The notes under the pieces are model-generated. The model had not been told where the DNA came from, did not search any database, and saw only the letters and a program-made list of their open reading frames with translations. From Chryseobacterium rhizoplanae (GTDB taxonomy: Bacteria > Bacteroidota > Bacteroidia > Flavobacteriales > Weeksellaceae), in NCBI RefSeq assembly GCF_900182655.1, contig NZ_FXTC01000011.1, positions 98,393-162,392 of the forward strand: DNA of 64,000 bases. Reading direction: 5' to 3'. Numbering within the stretch: the stretch's first letter is position 1; each line of letters begins with the position of its first letter. A program made the translations under genes and the position numbers. Below, piece by piece: positions 1-8,092 of the stretch.

Positions 1-33
1 GTTTCTTATGTCATTTGACATTGCCAAAAACAT

Positions 34-116
34 AAAAGCTTCACAAATTGTGAAGCTTTTTTCATCATTGTGTTTTTAGAATCTGATTGACTACGAAATA
101 ATTTAATATTGAATAT
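34..116. repeat. 83-bp duplicated block, copy 1, with terminator-like hairpin
   Basis: Near-identical to 261-343 (80 of 83 positions by eye). It opens with a 12-bp stem at 34-45/49-60 (AAAAGCTTCACA / TGTGAAGCTTTT, loop AAT) followed by a T-run on the plus strand, so it can terminate plus-strand transcription arriving from left of the window. The minus side has only a short T-run, so it could also stop readthrough from ilvA weakly. Confidence 0.75.
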
Positions 117-260
117 GTATTTAACCATTAAGTAAAATTAAGATTGTAAGGAAAGTTAAGATTCAAATGAATTTGAATAAAGCATTCAGCTTATTAAATA
201 TCTGAAGATATTTTCTTCATTATTCTTAAAATTTTAATCCTTCTTAATGGTTCAAAAAAT

Positions 261-343
261 AAAAGCTTCACAGATTGTGAAGCTTTTTTCATCATTGTGT
301 TTTTAGAATCTGATTGTGTACGAAATAATTTAATATTGAATAT
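261..343. repeat. 83-bp duplicated block, copy 2, with terminator-like hairpin
   Basis: Second copy of the block at 34-116, in the same orientation. It carries the same stem (261-272/276-287) with one loop change, followed by six T. The sequence between the copies has no coding potential. Two identical terminators in series suggest a local duplication, possibly with loss of an intervening gene. Confidence 0.75.
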
Positions 344-351
344 TTGTTATT

Positions 352-377
352 GTTCTTTTGTCTTGAAACAAAAGAAC
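352..377. repeat. Short palindrome in a repeat-like AT-rich segment
   Basis: GTTCTTTTGT pairs with ACAAAAGAAC around a six-base loop (352-361/368-377). From memory, similar sequence is dispersed in related genomes, but this cannot be checked here. The rest of 378-598 holds no gene or RNA I can recognise. Confidence 0.45.
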
Positions 378-598
378 CAAAAATTCAAAACTTAGAAACT
401 TCCGCTAAAAATGAAATCTGTTCTCTAAAAACTCTAAAACTCGTGCGGTAGCAATGTATGTTTAGCATCATATTTTGTCCCGTACTCAGACAGTAGAGTT
501 TTTTTAACGTTCTCAGAATTCATTTTTTTAACGCTGCAGTTTCTTATGTCATTAATATGGTCGATAAAAGAAAATTTCTGTGTTTAATAAACATTCCT

Positions 599-1861
599 TT
601 AAATAAGAAGATTCATCAGTGAAGGGTCATTGTTCAGATAGTTGACAAAAAAATCATATTGTTTCATCTTATCGATTAAAGGAGTGAAATCTTTATTTTG
701 TTTCAGAGCAATTCCTACCACTGCAATACCCTTTTCTTTTGAATTTTTCTGGGTGTATTCAAAATAGGTGATGTCATCATCAGGCCCCAGCACATCCATT
801 ACAAAGGTTTTCAATGCTCCCGGACGCTGTGGAAATCTGACCAGGAAATAATGTTTTAATCCTGCATAAAGCAACGCTTTTTCCTTGATTTCTTCCATAC
901 GGGTAATATCATTATTGCTTCCACTGATGATGCAGACTACATTTTTACCTTTTATTTCATTCCCATATTTTTCCAATGCAGCCACTGAAAGAGCTCCTGC
1001 AGGTTCTACAACAATGGCATCTTTATTATATAATGACAATATGGTTTCACATACGAGTCCTTCATCTACCGTAGCCATATCGTGCAAGATATTTTTACAA
1101 CGTTCAAAAGTAAGATCTCCCACCTTCTGCACAGCTGCTCCATCTACAAACCGGCTGATCTTTTCAAGAAGGACAGGCTTTCCTTTTTCCAGCGCTTTTT
1201 TCATACTTGCTGCCGCCGAAGGTTCTACCCCAATGATTTTTGTCTCCGGGGACAGATGCTGAAATACGGAACAAATTCCTGCTGCCAGTCCTCCACCTCC
1301 AATCGGGACAAAAAGATAATCAACAATACCTTCAGCCTGCTCCAGAATCTCCAGTGCTGTTGTGGCCTGCCCTTCAATGATCGCAGGATCATCAAAAGGA
1401 TGGATAAATGCGCTGTTATGATCTTCACAAAACCTCAGCGCAGCATCTTTAGCCGCATCAAATGTATCTCCAAACAAAATGACTTCAATATATTCTCCCC
1501 CGAACATTTTCACCTGTTCAAGTTTTTGTCCGGGTGTTGGTAAAGGCATGAAAATAGTACCTTTCACCTTCATAGTATGACAGGCAAAAGCCACTCCCTG
1601 TGCATGGTTTCCGGCACTGGCACACACGACTCCTTTTGAGAGTTCTTCCGGTGACATCGTTGCCATCTTATTATAGGCTCCTCTTATTTTATAGGATCTT
1701 ACCCTTTGAAGATCTTCTCTTTTGAAACGGATATTCGCCTCATAAATAGCTGACAGATTGTTATTGACAGCCAAAGGTGTTTTTACCACTACATTTTTTA
1801 ATCGTTCCTCCGCTTTATAGACATTCTCTAAAACGGAGGAACTTATTTCCTCTTTCATCAT
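599..1861 (-). CDS. ilvA: Threonine ammonia-lyase (threonine dehydratase)
   Basis: Converts threonine to 2-oxobutanoate and ammonia, the committed step to isoleucine, with PLP in the cytoplasm. The 420-residue protein shows the fold-type II PLP pattern: Lys58 in SYKIRGA, the substrate loop SAGNHAQG (82-89) and the phosphate-binding loop GGGG at 188-191. Residues from about 330 form a single ACT-like regulatory domain, shorter than the double domain of the Escherichia coli enzyme, so feedback control is probably simpler. It is the last gene of the ilv operon, 12 nt after ilvC. Two Met codons open the frame and either could be the start. Confidence 0.95.
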   Translation of the reverse strand: MMKEEISSSVLENVYKAEERLKNVVVKTPLAVNNNLSAIYEANIRFKREDLQRVRSYKIRGAYNKMATMSPEELSKGVVCASAGNHAQGVAFACHTMKVKGTIFMPLPTPGQKLEQVKMFGGEYIEVILFGDTFDAAKDAALRFCEDHNSAFIHPFDDPAIIEGQATTALEILEQAEGIVDYLFVPIGGGGLAAGICSVFQHLSPETKIIGVEPSAAASMKKALEKGKPVLLEKISRFVDGAAVQKVGDLTFERCKNILHDMATVDEGLVCETILSLYNKDAIVVEPAGALSVAALEKYGNEIKGKNVVCIISGSNNDITRMEEIKEKALLYAGLKHYFLVRFPQRPGALKTFVMDVLGPDDDITYFEYTQKNSKEKGIAVVGIALKQNKDFTPLIDKMKQYDFFVNYLNNDPSLMNLLI

Positions 1862-1873
1862 CTTGTATAAGTA

Positions 1874-2920
1874 TTAATTGTTTTCGGGTCTCAGGCTTCG
1901 TACGGTCTTGCCGGCCTTCCACATTTCGCTTTCTCTTAACTCTGTAAGTTCTACTTCCAGTTTTTCACGATAATCCGGCTTGCTGTTACTGTCGATCGAA
2001 CGTTGTGCTTCATTTCCTTTGGCAACGTTGTCATACAATTCTTCAAATAAAGGCGAAGTAGCATCTCTGAAACGTTTCCACCAATCTAAGGCTCCTCTCT
2101 GAGCAGTTGTGCTGCAATTGGCATACATCCAGTCCATCCCGTTTTCTGCCACTAAAGGCATTAATGACTGCGTAAGTTCTTCCACCGTTTCATTAAAGGC
2201 TTCAGAAGGGCTGTGTCCGTTTTTTCTCAATACATCATACTGAGCAGCAAATATTCCCTGTACGGCACCCATTAATGTTCCGCGTTCTCCGGCAAGGTCG
2301 CTGTAAACTTCTTTTTTAAAATCGGTTTCAAACAGATACCCGCTTCCTATCGCAATACCCAATGCAGTTACTCTTTCTCTGGCTTTTCCTGTAGCATCCT
2401 GATATACGGCAAAACTGCTGTTCAGACCTCTGTTCTGCAGAAACATTCTTCTTAGCGACGTTCCTGAACCTTTCGGTGCTACCAGAAATACATCTACATC
2501 AGCTGGAGGAACAATTCCTGTACGTTCGCTGAAAGTAATCCCGAAACCATGAGAAAAGTATAATGCTTTTCCTGGGGTAAGGTGTTGTTTTACTTTTGGC
2601 CAGTATTCAATCTGTGCAGCATCGCTCAGAAGGTAGCAGATTATGGTTCCTTTTTCTAAAGCTTCTTCGATTTCAAATAAAGTTTCTCCCGGTACAAATC
2701 CGTCTGCAATTGCTTTATCCCATGATTTGGAGTTCTTTCTCTGCCCTACAATGACATTAACTCCGTTATCTTTCTGATTCAAAGCCTGTCCGGGTCCCTG
2801 TACTCCATATCCAATTACGGCTACGACTTCATTTTTTAATACTTCCTGAGCTTTTTCCAACGGAAATTCATTTCTTGTTACTACATTTTCTTCTACTCCT
2901 CCAAAATTCAATTTTGCCAT
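1874..2920 (-). CDS. ilvC: Ketol-acid reductoisomerase
   Basis: Isomerises and reduces acetolactate or acetohydroxybutyrate to the dihydroxy acid, using NAD(P)H and Mg2+. The Rossmann motif GYGVQGPGQ is at 37-45. The beta2-alphaB cofactor loop GQRKNSKSW (59-67) carries an Arg and two Ser, the usual NADPH-preferring pattern. The DLAGERGTLMG segment supplies acidic metal ligands of the helical C-terminal domain. At 348 residues it is of the short class I size. It lies 45 nt after ilvN and 12 nt before ilvA in the operon. Confidence 0.96.
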   Translation of the reverse strand: MAKLNFGGVEENVVTRNEFPLEKAQEVLKNEVVAVIGYGVQGPGQALNQKDNGVNVIVGQRKNSKSWDKAIADGFVPGETLFEIEEALEKGTIICYLLSDAAQIEYWPKVKQHLTPGKALYFSHGFGITFSERTGIVPPADVDVFLVAPKGSGTSLRRMFLQNRGLNSSFAVYQDATGKARERVTALGIAIGSGYLFETDFKKEVYSDLAGERGTLMGAVQGIFAAQYDVLRKNGHSPSEAFNETVEELTQSLMPLVAENGMDWMYANCSTTAQRGALDWWKRFRDATSPLFEELYDNVAKGNEAQRSIDSNSKPDYREKLEVELTELRESEMWKAGKTVRSLRPENN

Positions 2921-2965
2921 TTTTTTTGATTTTATAATTATTGATTATGATGTTTAATTTTATGT

Positions 2966-3247
2966 TTAGCTTGCATATTCTACAGCTGTCAGGTATGGAT
3001 TTCTGTGATAATGCACTTCCAGAACGTCTACCTGTTTTTCCATTTGTCGGCTGATCTTCTGAACAGAATCTTCCGTTTCTCTGATCACGATGACAAACTT
3101 TTTAACTTTTTCTATTTCTGAAGGACCTACATTGAAGGTCACCATAGAAATTCTTCTTCTTGAAAAAATAGCATTGATCCGGCCGATCAATCCTAAATAA
3201 TCTTCTGTATACGCTGTAATGGTATATTCTTTATGATCTGTTTTCAT
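2966..3247 (-). CDS. ilvN: Acetolactate synthase small (regulatory) subunit, short form
   Basis: Binds and stimulates the catalytic IlvB subunit and confers valine feedback. Only 93 residues: a single ACT domain (about 6-80, starting YTITAYTEDYLGLIGRINAIF), with no C-terminal dimerisation domain of the longer IlvH type. The frame is clean and the gene sits 11 nt after ilvB, so it is a naturally short form, not a truncation. The minimal regulator could make valine inhibition weaker or different, which is an inference. Confidence 0.9.
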   Translation of the reverse strand: MKTDHKEYTITAYTEDYLGLIGRINAIFSRRRISMVTFNVGPSEIEKVKKFVIVIRETEDSVQKISRQMEKQVDVLEVHYHRNPYLTAVEYAS

Positions 3248-3258
3248 TTTTTTTATTT

Positions 3259-4983
3259 TTAAAATTTATTATTCAGTACAATTTCTGAAACACTTTTCCC
3301 TTGAGGAATCATGGGGAATACGTTGTGTTCTTTTCCCGTCATGACCTCAAGAAGGAAAGATCCTTTGTGATCAAGCATTTCCCGAAGCGCTCCTTTCAAC
3401 TCTTCTCTTTCAGTTACCCTGCTTCCCGGAATATTATATCCTTTTGCTACCTGAACGAAATCGGGACTCTGAATATCCACTGAGGAATATCTTTCTTCGT
3501 GAAACAATTCCTGCCATTGTCTTACCATTCCCAGATAACAGTTATTAAGGATTAAAATTTTAACCTCAGGATGATACTGCATAATGGTTCCCAACTCCTG
3601 AATATTCATTTGAGCACCTCCATCTCCCATGACAGCAATTACAGGACGTCCAGTCTCTGCGTAGGATGCTCCTATTGCGGCAGGAAGACAGAATCCCATG
3701 GTTCCCAATCCGCCACTCGTTACGTTGGTCCGGGGATTTTTAAATTTAGAATAACGGCATGTTGCCATCTGATGCTGTCCCACGTCGGTTACAATTACCG
3801 CCTCTCCTTCTGTCATCTCGTTCAGATAACGGATAACTTCCCCCATTGTAATTTCTCCTTCTTCAGGAAAAAGTTCTGTATTGATGAGGTTGATACTTTC
3901 AATTTCATGACAGTTTTTAAATCTTTCATGCCATTCCGGGTATTCTCTTTTTGTAATCCATTTTCTAAGAAACGGAAGGGTGTGTTTACAGTTTCCAAGA
4001 ACCGGAACATCTACTTTTACATTTTTATTGATCTCTGCCTTATCGATGTCCAAATGAATGATTTTTGCCTGTTTCGCATACTGATCCAATCTTCCTGTCA
4101 CACGGTCATCGAAGCGCATTCCGATGGCAATCAATACATCACATTCATTGGTTAATATATTCGGTCCATAGTTTCCATGCATTCCTACCATTCCAACGGC
4201 TTGCGGATGATCAGTAGGAATAGTACTCATTCCTAAAACCGTCCATGCCACCGGAATCCCTGATTTTTCGGCAAACTCTAAAAACTCTTTTTCAGCATTT
4301 CCCAGCATAATCCCCTGCCCGGCGATAATGAAGGGTTTTTCTGCCTCATTGATCAACTGTGCCGCTTTTTCAATATTTTCAAAACATGGATCAGGATCTG
4401 GTTTATAGCTTCTCAATGAATGACATGGAGAATATCCTTTATAATCAACAGATTGCAGCTGGGCATTTTTAGTAACATCAATCAGGACAGGACCAGGACG
4501 GCCTGATTTTGCGATGTAGAATGCTTTTGCCAGTACTTCTGGAAGCTCATTGGCATCAGTCACCTGATAATTCCATTTGGTAACCGGACTTGTAACATTC
4601 ATTACATCTATTTCCTGAAAGGCATCGGTTCCGAGAAGGTGTTCAAAAACCTGCCCTGTAATGCAAACAAGCGGAGTATTATCCAGTAGCGCATCAGCCA
4701 GCCCTGTTACAAGATTGGTAGCTCCGGGACCACTGGTTGCCAACACAACACCTACTTCTCCAGAAACTCTTGCCAGCCCTTGCGCTGCATGTACCGCAGC
4801 CTGTTCGTGACGTACAAGCACATGTTTCAGGTTCTTCTGATAGTCATAAAGAGCATCATAAATAGGGATAATAGCACCTCCGGGATATCCGAAAACTGTT
4901 TTTATGCCTTCGTTAAGAAATGCTTCCAGAATGATCCGGCTTCCGCTAAGTTGTATTTCTGTTGATAAATTCAGGTTTTCCAT
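3259..4983 (-). CDS. ilvB: Acetolactate synthase large (catalytic) subunit
   Basis: Thiamine-diphosphate enzyme condensing two pyruvate, or pyruvate plus 2-oxobutanoate; first shared step of valine and isoleucine synthesis. In 574 residues the three-domain layout is complete: the Pyr domain with catalytic Glu60 in RHEQAAVHAAQG, a central FAD-binding domain (about 200-340), and the PP domain with the metal/ThDP motif starting GDGG at 453 and ending NN at 480-481. Six nt separate it from ilvD and 11 nt from ilvN, so the subunits are co-translated. Confidence 0.96.
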   Translation of the reverse strand: MENLNLSTEIQLSGSRIILEAFLNEGIKTVFGYPGGAIIPIYDALYDYQKNLKHVLVRHEQAAVHAAQGLARVSGEVGVVLATSGPGATNLVTGLADALLDNTPLVCITGQVFEHLLGTDAFQEIDVMNVTSPVTKWNYQVTDANELPEVLAKAFYIAKSGRPGPVLIDVTKNAQLQSVDYKGYSPCHSLRSYKPDPDPCFENIEKAAQLINEAEKPFIIAGQGIMLGNAEKEFLEFAEKSGIPVAWTVLGMSTIPTDHPQAVGMVGMHGNYGPNILTNECDVLIAIGMRFDDRVTGRLDQYAKQAKIIHLDIDKAEINKNVKVDVPVLGNCKHTLPFLRKWITKREYPEWHERFKNCHEIESINLINTELFPEEGEITMGEVIRYLNEMTEGEAVIVTDVGQHQMATCRYSKFKNPRTNVTSGGLGTMGFCLPAAIGASYAETGRPVIAVMGDGGAQMNIQELGTIMQYHPEVKILILNNCYLGMVRQWQELFHEERYSSVDIQSPDFVQVAKGYNIPGSRVTEREELKGALREMLDHKGSFLLEVMTGKEHNVFPMIPQGKSVSEIVLNNKF

Positions 4984-4989
4984 ATACTT

Positions 4990-6672
4990 TTATTGAGTGA
5001 TTTCGTCCGTTACACAGCCTTCAGCAGCCGATGATACTGTTAATGCATATTTATAAAGCAGTCCTTTCTGTACTTTAAGAGGTGGTTTTTGCCATCCTTT
5101 TTTTCTTCTTTCAATTTCTTCGTCTGAAACTTTGAGCTGTATGATATTGTTTACGGCATCAATTTCAATGAGGTCATTATCATTTACAAAGGCGATCAGA
5201 CCTCCTTCGTGAGCTTCCGGAGTGATGTGACCCACTACAAATCCATGGGTTCCTCCACTAAATCTTCCGTCTGTAATCAAGGCAACGCTGCTTCCCAGAC
5301 CGGCTCCAATCAACGCACTGGTAGGTTTCAGCATTTCCGGCATTCCGGGAGCACCTTTCGGACCTTCATTTCGGATGACGATAACATCACCATGTTGTAC
5401 GGTACCATCCTGAATTCCTCTGATCAGATTTTTTTCGCCATCAAATACACGGGCTTTCCCTACGAAACGTTCACCTTCTTTCCCTGTGATCTTTGCTACA
5501 CTCCCTTTCTCAGCAAGGTTTCCGTACAGAATTCTCAGATGTCCGGTAGCTTTTACAGGTTCTGACAATGGTTTTATAATTTTCTGTGTATTAAAATCCA
5601 GATCTGGAACATTTTCTAAATTCTCGGCTAATGTTTTCCCGGTTACCGTTAAACAATCACCGTGTAATAATCCCTGGTTTAAAAGATATTTCATTACTGA
5701 TGGTATTCCTCCGTGCTCATACAGATCCTGCATCAGGTATTTTCCGCTTGGCTTTAGATCTGCCAGCACCGGAGTTTTATCACTCATCTTCTGGAAATCA
5801 TCCTGAGTAAGAGGCACTCCAACACTTTTTGCCATGGCTATAAAATGTAAAACCGCATTGGTACTTCCTCCTAAAATAACAATCATGCGAAGAGCGTTTT
5901 CAAAAGCTTTACGGGTCATGATATCCGATGGTTTGATGTCTTTTTCCAATAATATTTTCAGATATTTTCCTGCTTCATAACATTCTTCCTGTTTTTCTTT
6001 ACTCAAAGCAGGGTTGGAAGAGGAATACGGAAGACTCATTCCTAATGCTTCTATCGCCGAGGCCATTGTATTGGCTGTATACATTCCACCGCATGCGCCT
6101 GCTCCAGGACAGGAGTTCTTTACAACCCCATCAAAATCTTCTTGAGAGATTTCTCCTGCAATTTTTTTTCCCAAGGCCTCAAAAGCAGAAACAATGTTAA
6201 GCTGTTCACCTTTATAACAACCGGGAGCAATAGTTCCTCCGTAGACCATGATGGATGGCCTGTTCAGTCTTCCCATCGCAATAATAGTTCCCGGCATATT
6301 TTTATCACAGCCCGGCAATGCGATCAATCCGTCATAATATTGAGCTCCGCAGATGGCTTCAATGCTGTCAGCAATTACATCACGGCTTACCAGAGAGTAA
6401 CGCATTCCCTCTGTTCCGTTGCTCATCCCGTCACTCACTCCAATGGTGTTAAAAATTAATCCGGCTAACCCATGATTCCATGTTCCCTTTTTTACAACCT
6501 GAGCCAGATCATTCAAATGCATATTGCAGGTATTTCCGTCATAACCCATACTGGCAATTCCGACCTGAGCCTTGTGCATATCTTCTTCTGTAAATCCTAT
6601 CCCGTACAACATTGCTTTGGCTGCGGGCTGTTCGCTGTTCTGCGTGAATGTTTTTGAATATTTATTTAACAT
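4990..6672 (-). CDS. ilvD: Dihydroxy-acid dehydratase
   Basis: Dehydrates 2,3-dihydroxy acids to the branched-chain 2-oxo acids, the step before IlvE. The 560-residue protein has Cys residues placed as iron-sulfur ligands at C49 (GNTCNMH), C122 (PGCDKNMPG) and C194 (GAGACGGMY), matching the IlvD/Edd family. It begins 180 nt after the end of ilvE, a wider gap than elsewhere in the operon. That gap contains a TAnnTTTG-type -7 element, so an internal promoter is possible. Confidence 0.96.
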   Translation of the reverse strand: MLNKYSKTFTQNSEQPAAKAMLYGIGFTEEDMHKAQVGIASMGYDGNTCNMHLNDLAQVVKKGTWNHGLAGLIFNTIGVSDGMSNGTEGMRYSLVSRDVIADSIEAICGAQYYDGLIALPGCDKNMPGTIIAMGRLNRPSIMVYGGTIAPGCYKGEQLNIVSAFEALGKKIAGEISQEDFDGVVKNSCPGAGACGGMYTANTMASAIEALGMSLPYSSSNPALSKEKQEECYEAGKYLKILLEKDIKPSDIMTRKAFENALRMIVILGGSTNAVLHFIAMAKSVGVPLTQDDFQKMSDKTPVLADLKPSGKYLMQDLYEHGGIPSVMKYLLNQGLLHGDCLTVTGKTLAENLENVPDLDFNTQKIIKPLSEPVKATGHLRILYGNLAEKGSVAKITGKEGERFVGKARVFDGEKNLIRGIQDGTVQHGDVIVIRNEGPKGAPGMPEMLKPTSALIGAGLGSSVALITDGRFSGGTHGFVVGHITPEAHEGGLIAFVNDNDLIEIDAVNNIIQLKVSDEEIERRKKGWQKPPLKVQKGLLYKYALTVSSAAEGCVTDEITQ

Positions 6673-6736
6673 ATTTTTCCTGCATTTTCTATTATTTTCC
6701 TTTCTTTAAAATGGAGTTCTTTACTAAATTTCGATC

Positions 6737-6744
6737 CAAAACTA
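6737..6744 (-). promoter_or_regulatory. Possible internal -7 promoter element before ilvD
   Basis: Read on the minus strand this is TAGTTTTG, which fits the Bacteroidota -7 consensus TAnnTTTG, about 65 nt upstream of the ilvD start. No TTG sits at the expected -33 distance, so this is weak. It would give ilvD-A expression independent of the ilvE attenuators. Confidence 0.3.
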
Positions 6745-6852
6745 CATTTTGTAATATTCTTTTCATTTTCATTTTTTATAAAAATTACAATATTCAATCG
6801 TTTTAAAAACAGATACATTTTACTGATAATCAAATATTTAAAATCTAAAAAT

Positions 6853-7725
6853 CTACAATGACAGAACTCTTACCAATTTCAAATATGCCTGCTGTACTCT
6901 CCCGCTTGCAGTCTCTTCCCAGTTCCTCGTAAAGGGAACATCATCAAGAGAATCCAGGGCAACAATTTCTGCTGCTGTACCACAGAAAAAGCCAGCATCT
7001 GCACCACGCATTTCTTCCGGTTTAAAAAAGGTCTCTTTCACAGGAATGTTTAGCTCATTACAAATCTCCATAACGGTTTGTCTGGTGATTCCCGGAAGAA
7101 TGCTCCCTTTGGCTGGAGTAAACAAAACCCCATCTTTTTCGTAGAAAACATTGGCCCCGGAACTTTCGGCAACGTTTCCGTTTTCATCCAATACCAACGC
7201 TTCATCATAGCCTTTGTCTTTGGCATCCTGGCAGGCCAATATTGAGTTTACGTAATGTCCTCCTACTTTGGCTTCAACCTTGAAAGCTTTAGGATTAGGA
7301 CGTTGAAAAGGGGAAGTCATAATTTTCATTTTATCTGCCAGATAGCCGTTATTCCATTCCCAGGCAAGAAGCGACAGATAAGATTTTTGTCCTTTTGAAA
7401 GGGACATATTGGGTGAGCACGTGACCAACGGACGGATATAAGCATCTGTAAAACCATTACGATCCAGAAGTTCATAAGTAAGTTCTGTAAGCTGGTTCAC
7501 AGAATAATCGAAGGGAATATGCATTAACTCAGCTGATCTTTTTAGCCTTTCATAATGTTCTTTTGCTTTGAAAATCCTGGCTCCATGATCGGTGCTGTAA
7601 GATTTAATTCCTTCAAAAACAGAGTAACCATAGTGAAGTGATTGTCCATACAGATCTGTTCCGGCATCTTTCGCTTTCATAAATTTTCCGTCAAAGTAGA
7701 TGGTCGTGTCGTCGTTGTAATACAT
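6853..7725 (-). CDS. ilvE: Branched-chain amino acid aminotransferase
   Basis: PLP fold-type IV enzyme that makes valine, isoleucine and leucine from their 2-oxo acids with glutamate. With the start at 7725 (MYYNDDTTIYFDG) it has 290 residues. The PLP lysine is K153 in EAKVGGHYVNS, with ESSGANVF and LPGITRQTV downstream. A longer frame runs to 7824, but it reads through the attenuator hairpin at 7766-7790 and adds no family-like sequence, so I reject it. It is the first structural gene of the ilv operon, directly behind two leader-peptide attenuators. Confidence 0.95.
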   Translation of the reverse strand: MYYNDDTTIYFDGKFMKAKDAGTDLYGQSLHYGYSVFEGIKSYSTDHGARIFKAKEHYERLKRSAELMHIPFDYSVNQLTELTYELLDRNGFTDAYIRPLVTCSPNMSLSKGQKSYLSLLAWEWNNGYLADKMKIMTSPFQRPNPKAFKVEAKVGGHYVNSILACQDAKDKGYDEALVLDENGNVAESSGANVFYEKDGVLFTPAKGSILPGITRQTVMEICNELNIPVKETFFKPEEMRGADAGFFCGTAAEIVALDSLDDVPFTRNWEETASGRVQQAYLKLVRVLSL

Positions 7726-7759
7726 GTTATAGAGGTTTAAAAAATTAACAAAAGGGAAT

Positions 7760-7790
7760 AAAAAAAGCCCTCTCACGCTGTGAGAGGGCT
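7760..7790 (-). terminator. Attenuator terminator 2 of the ilv operon
   Basis: Perfect 11-bp stem (7780-7790 with 7766-7776, three-base loop) followed on the minus strand by a U-run, only about 35 nt before the ilvE start. The 5' arm and loop can instead pair over 8 bp (7778-7785 with 7819-7826) with CTGTGAGA, which overlaps the stop codon of leader peptide 2. This gives the terminator/antiterminator pair needed for ribosome-mediated attenuation. Confidence 0.88.
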
Positions 7791-7820
7791 CAATATATGT
7801 ACAGTCATACACCTTCCTTC

Positions 7821-7877
7821 TCACAGACGCAAGGGAATAATAATGACGATAATAATTACTGATACTAACTGATACAT
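7821..7877 (-). CDS. ilv leader peptide 2
   Basis: Eighteen-codon frame MYQLVSVIIIVIIIPLRL then TGA. Twelve of 18 residues are Ile, Val or Leu, with runs III and III. It ends exactly in the antiterminator segment of terminator 2. Low charged Ile/Val/Leu-tRNA would stall the ribosome in the Ile/Val run, expose CTGTGAGA and disrupt the terminator; normal translation to the stop codon would mask it. Too short for family assignment; the call rests on codon content and RNA geometry. No promoter of its own is visible, so it probably lies on the transcript from 8042. Confidence 0.85.
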   Translation of the reverse strand: MYQLVSVIIIVIIIPLRL

Positions 7878-7901
7878 ATTTTTACTATAAAAAATTAAAA
7901 C

Positions 7902-7931
7902 AAAAAAACCGTTTCAACATTTGAAACGGTT
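7902..7931 (-). terminator. Attenuator terminator 1 of the ilv operon
   Basis: Perfect 11-bp stem AACCGTTTCAA / TTGAAACGGTT (7921-7931 with 7907-7917, three-base loop), then seven U on the minus strand. The 5' arm can pair over 7 bp with GAAACGG at 7967-7973, inside the last codons of leader peptide 1, as alternative antiterminator. Confidence 0.88.
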
Positions 7932-7958
7932 CTATATATAATTTAAATTAAAATCTAT

Positions 7959-8042
7959 CTAAAATGCCGTTTCCTTACTGTTGCTAATGACAACAGCGAT
8001 AATAGAAATGACAATAATATTTTTCTGATTCATAAAATTCAT
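7959..8042 (-). CDS. ilv leader peptide 1
   Basis: A 27-codon frame whose core reads IIVISIIAVVIS, ending KETAF and TAG. A second Met at codon 4 (8033) is an alternative start. The Ile/Val run precedes the antiterminator GAAACGG, which is encoded by the last codons, so stalling in the run leaves that segment free while completed translation covers it. The first ATG lies four nt after the -7 element and coincides with the expected transcription start, so the mRNA may be leaderless or use the second Met. Confidence 0.85.
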   Translation of the reverse strand: MNFMNQKNIIVISIIAVVISNSKETAF

Positions 8043-8046
8043 ACTG

Positions 8047-8076
8047 CAAATGTATAAACTTTTTAATTACTCACAA
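8047..8076 (-). promoter_or_regulatory. Promoter of the ilv operon
   Basis: On the minus strand: TTG (8074-8076), 19 nt, TACATTTG (8047-8054). This matches the Bacteroidota housekeeping promoter TTG-N(17-20)-TAnnTTTG exactly. Transcription would start about 8042, at or next to the first leader ATG. It lies in the short space after folP. Confidence 0.82.
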
Positions 8077-8092
8077 GTTTTTTTCACACTTT

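Noticed and set aside
7726..7824. A 33-residue N-terminal extension of ilvE
   Set aside because: It reads through the attenuator hairpin and leader 2 sequence, adds no family residues, and the normal start MYYNDDTTIYFDG lies downstream.
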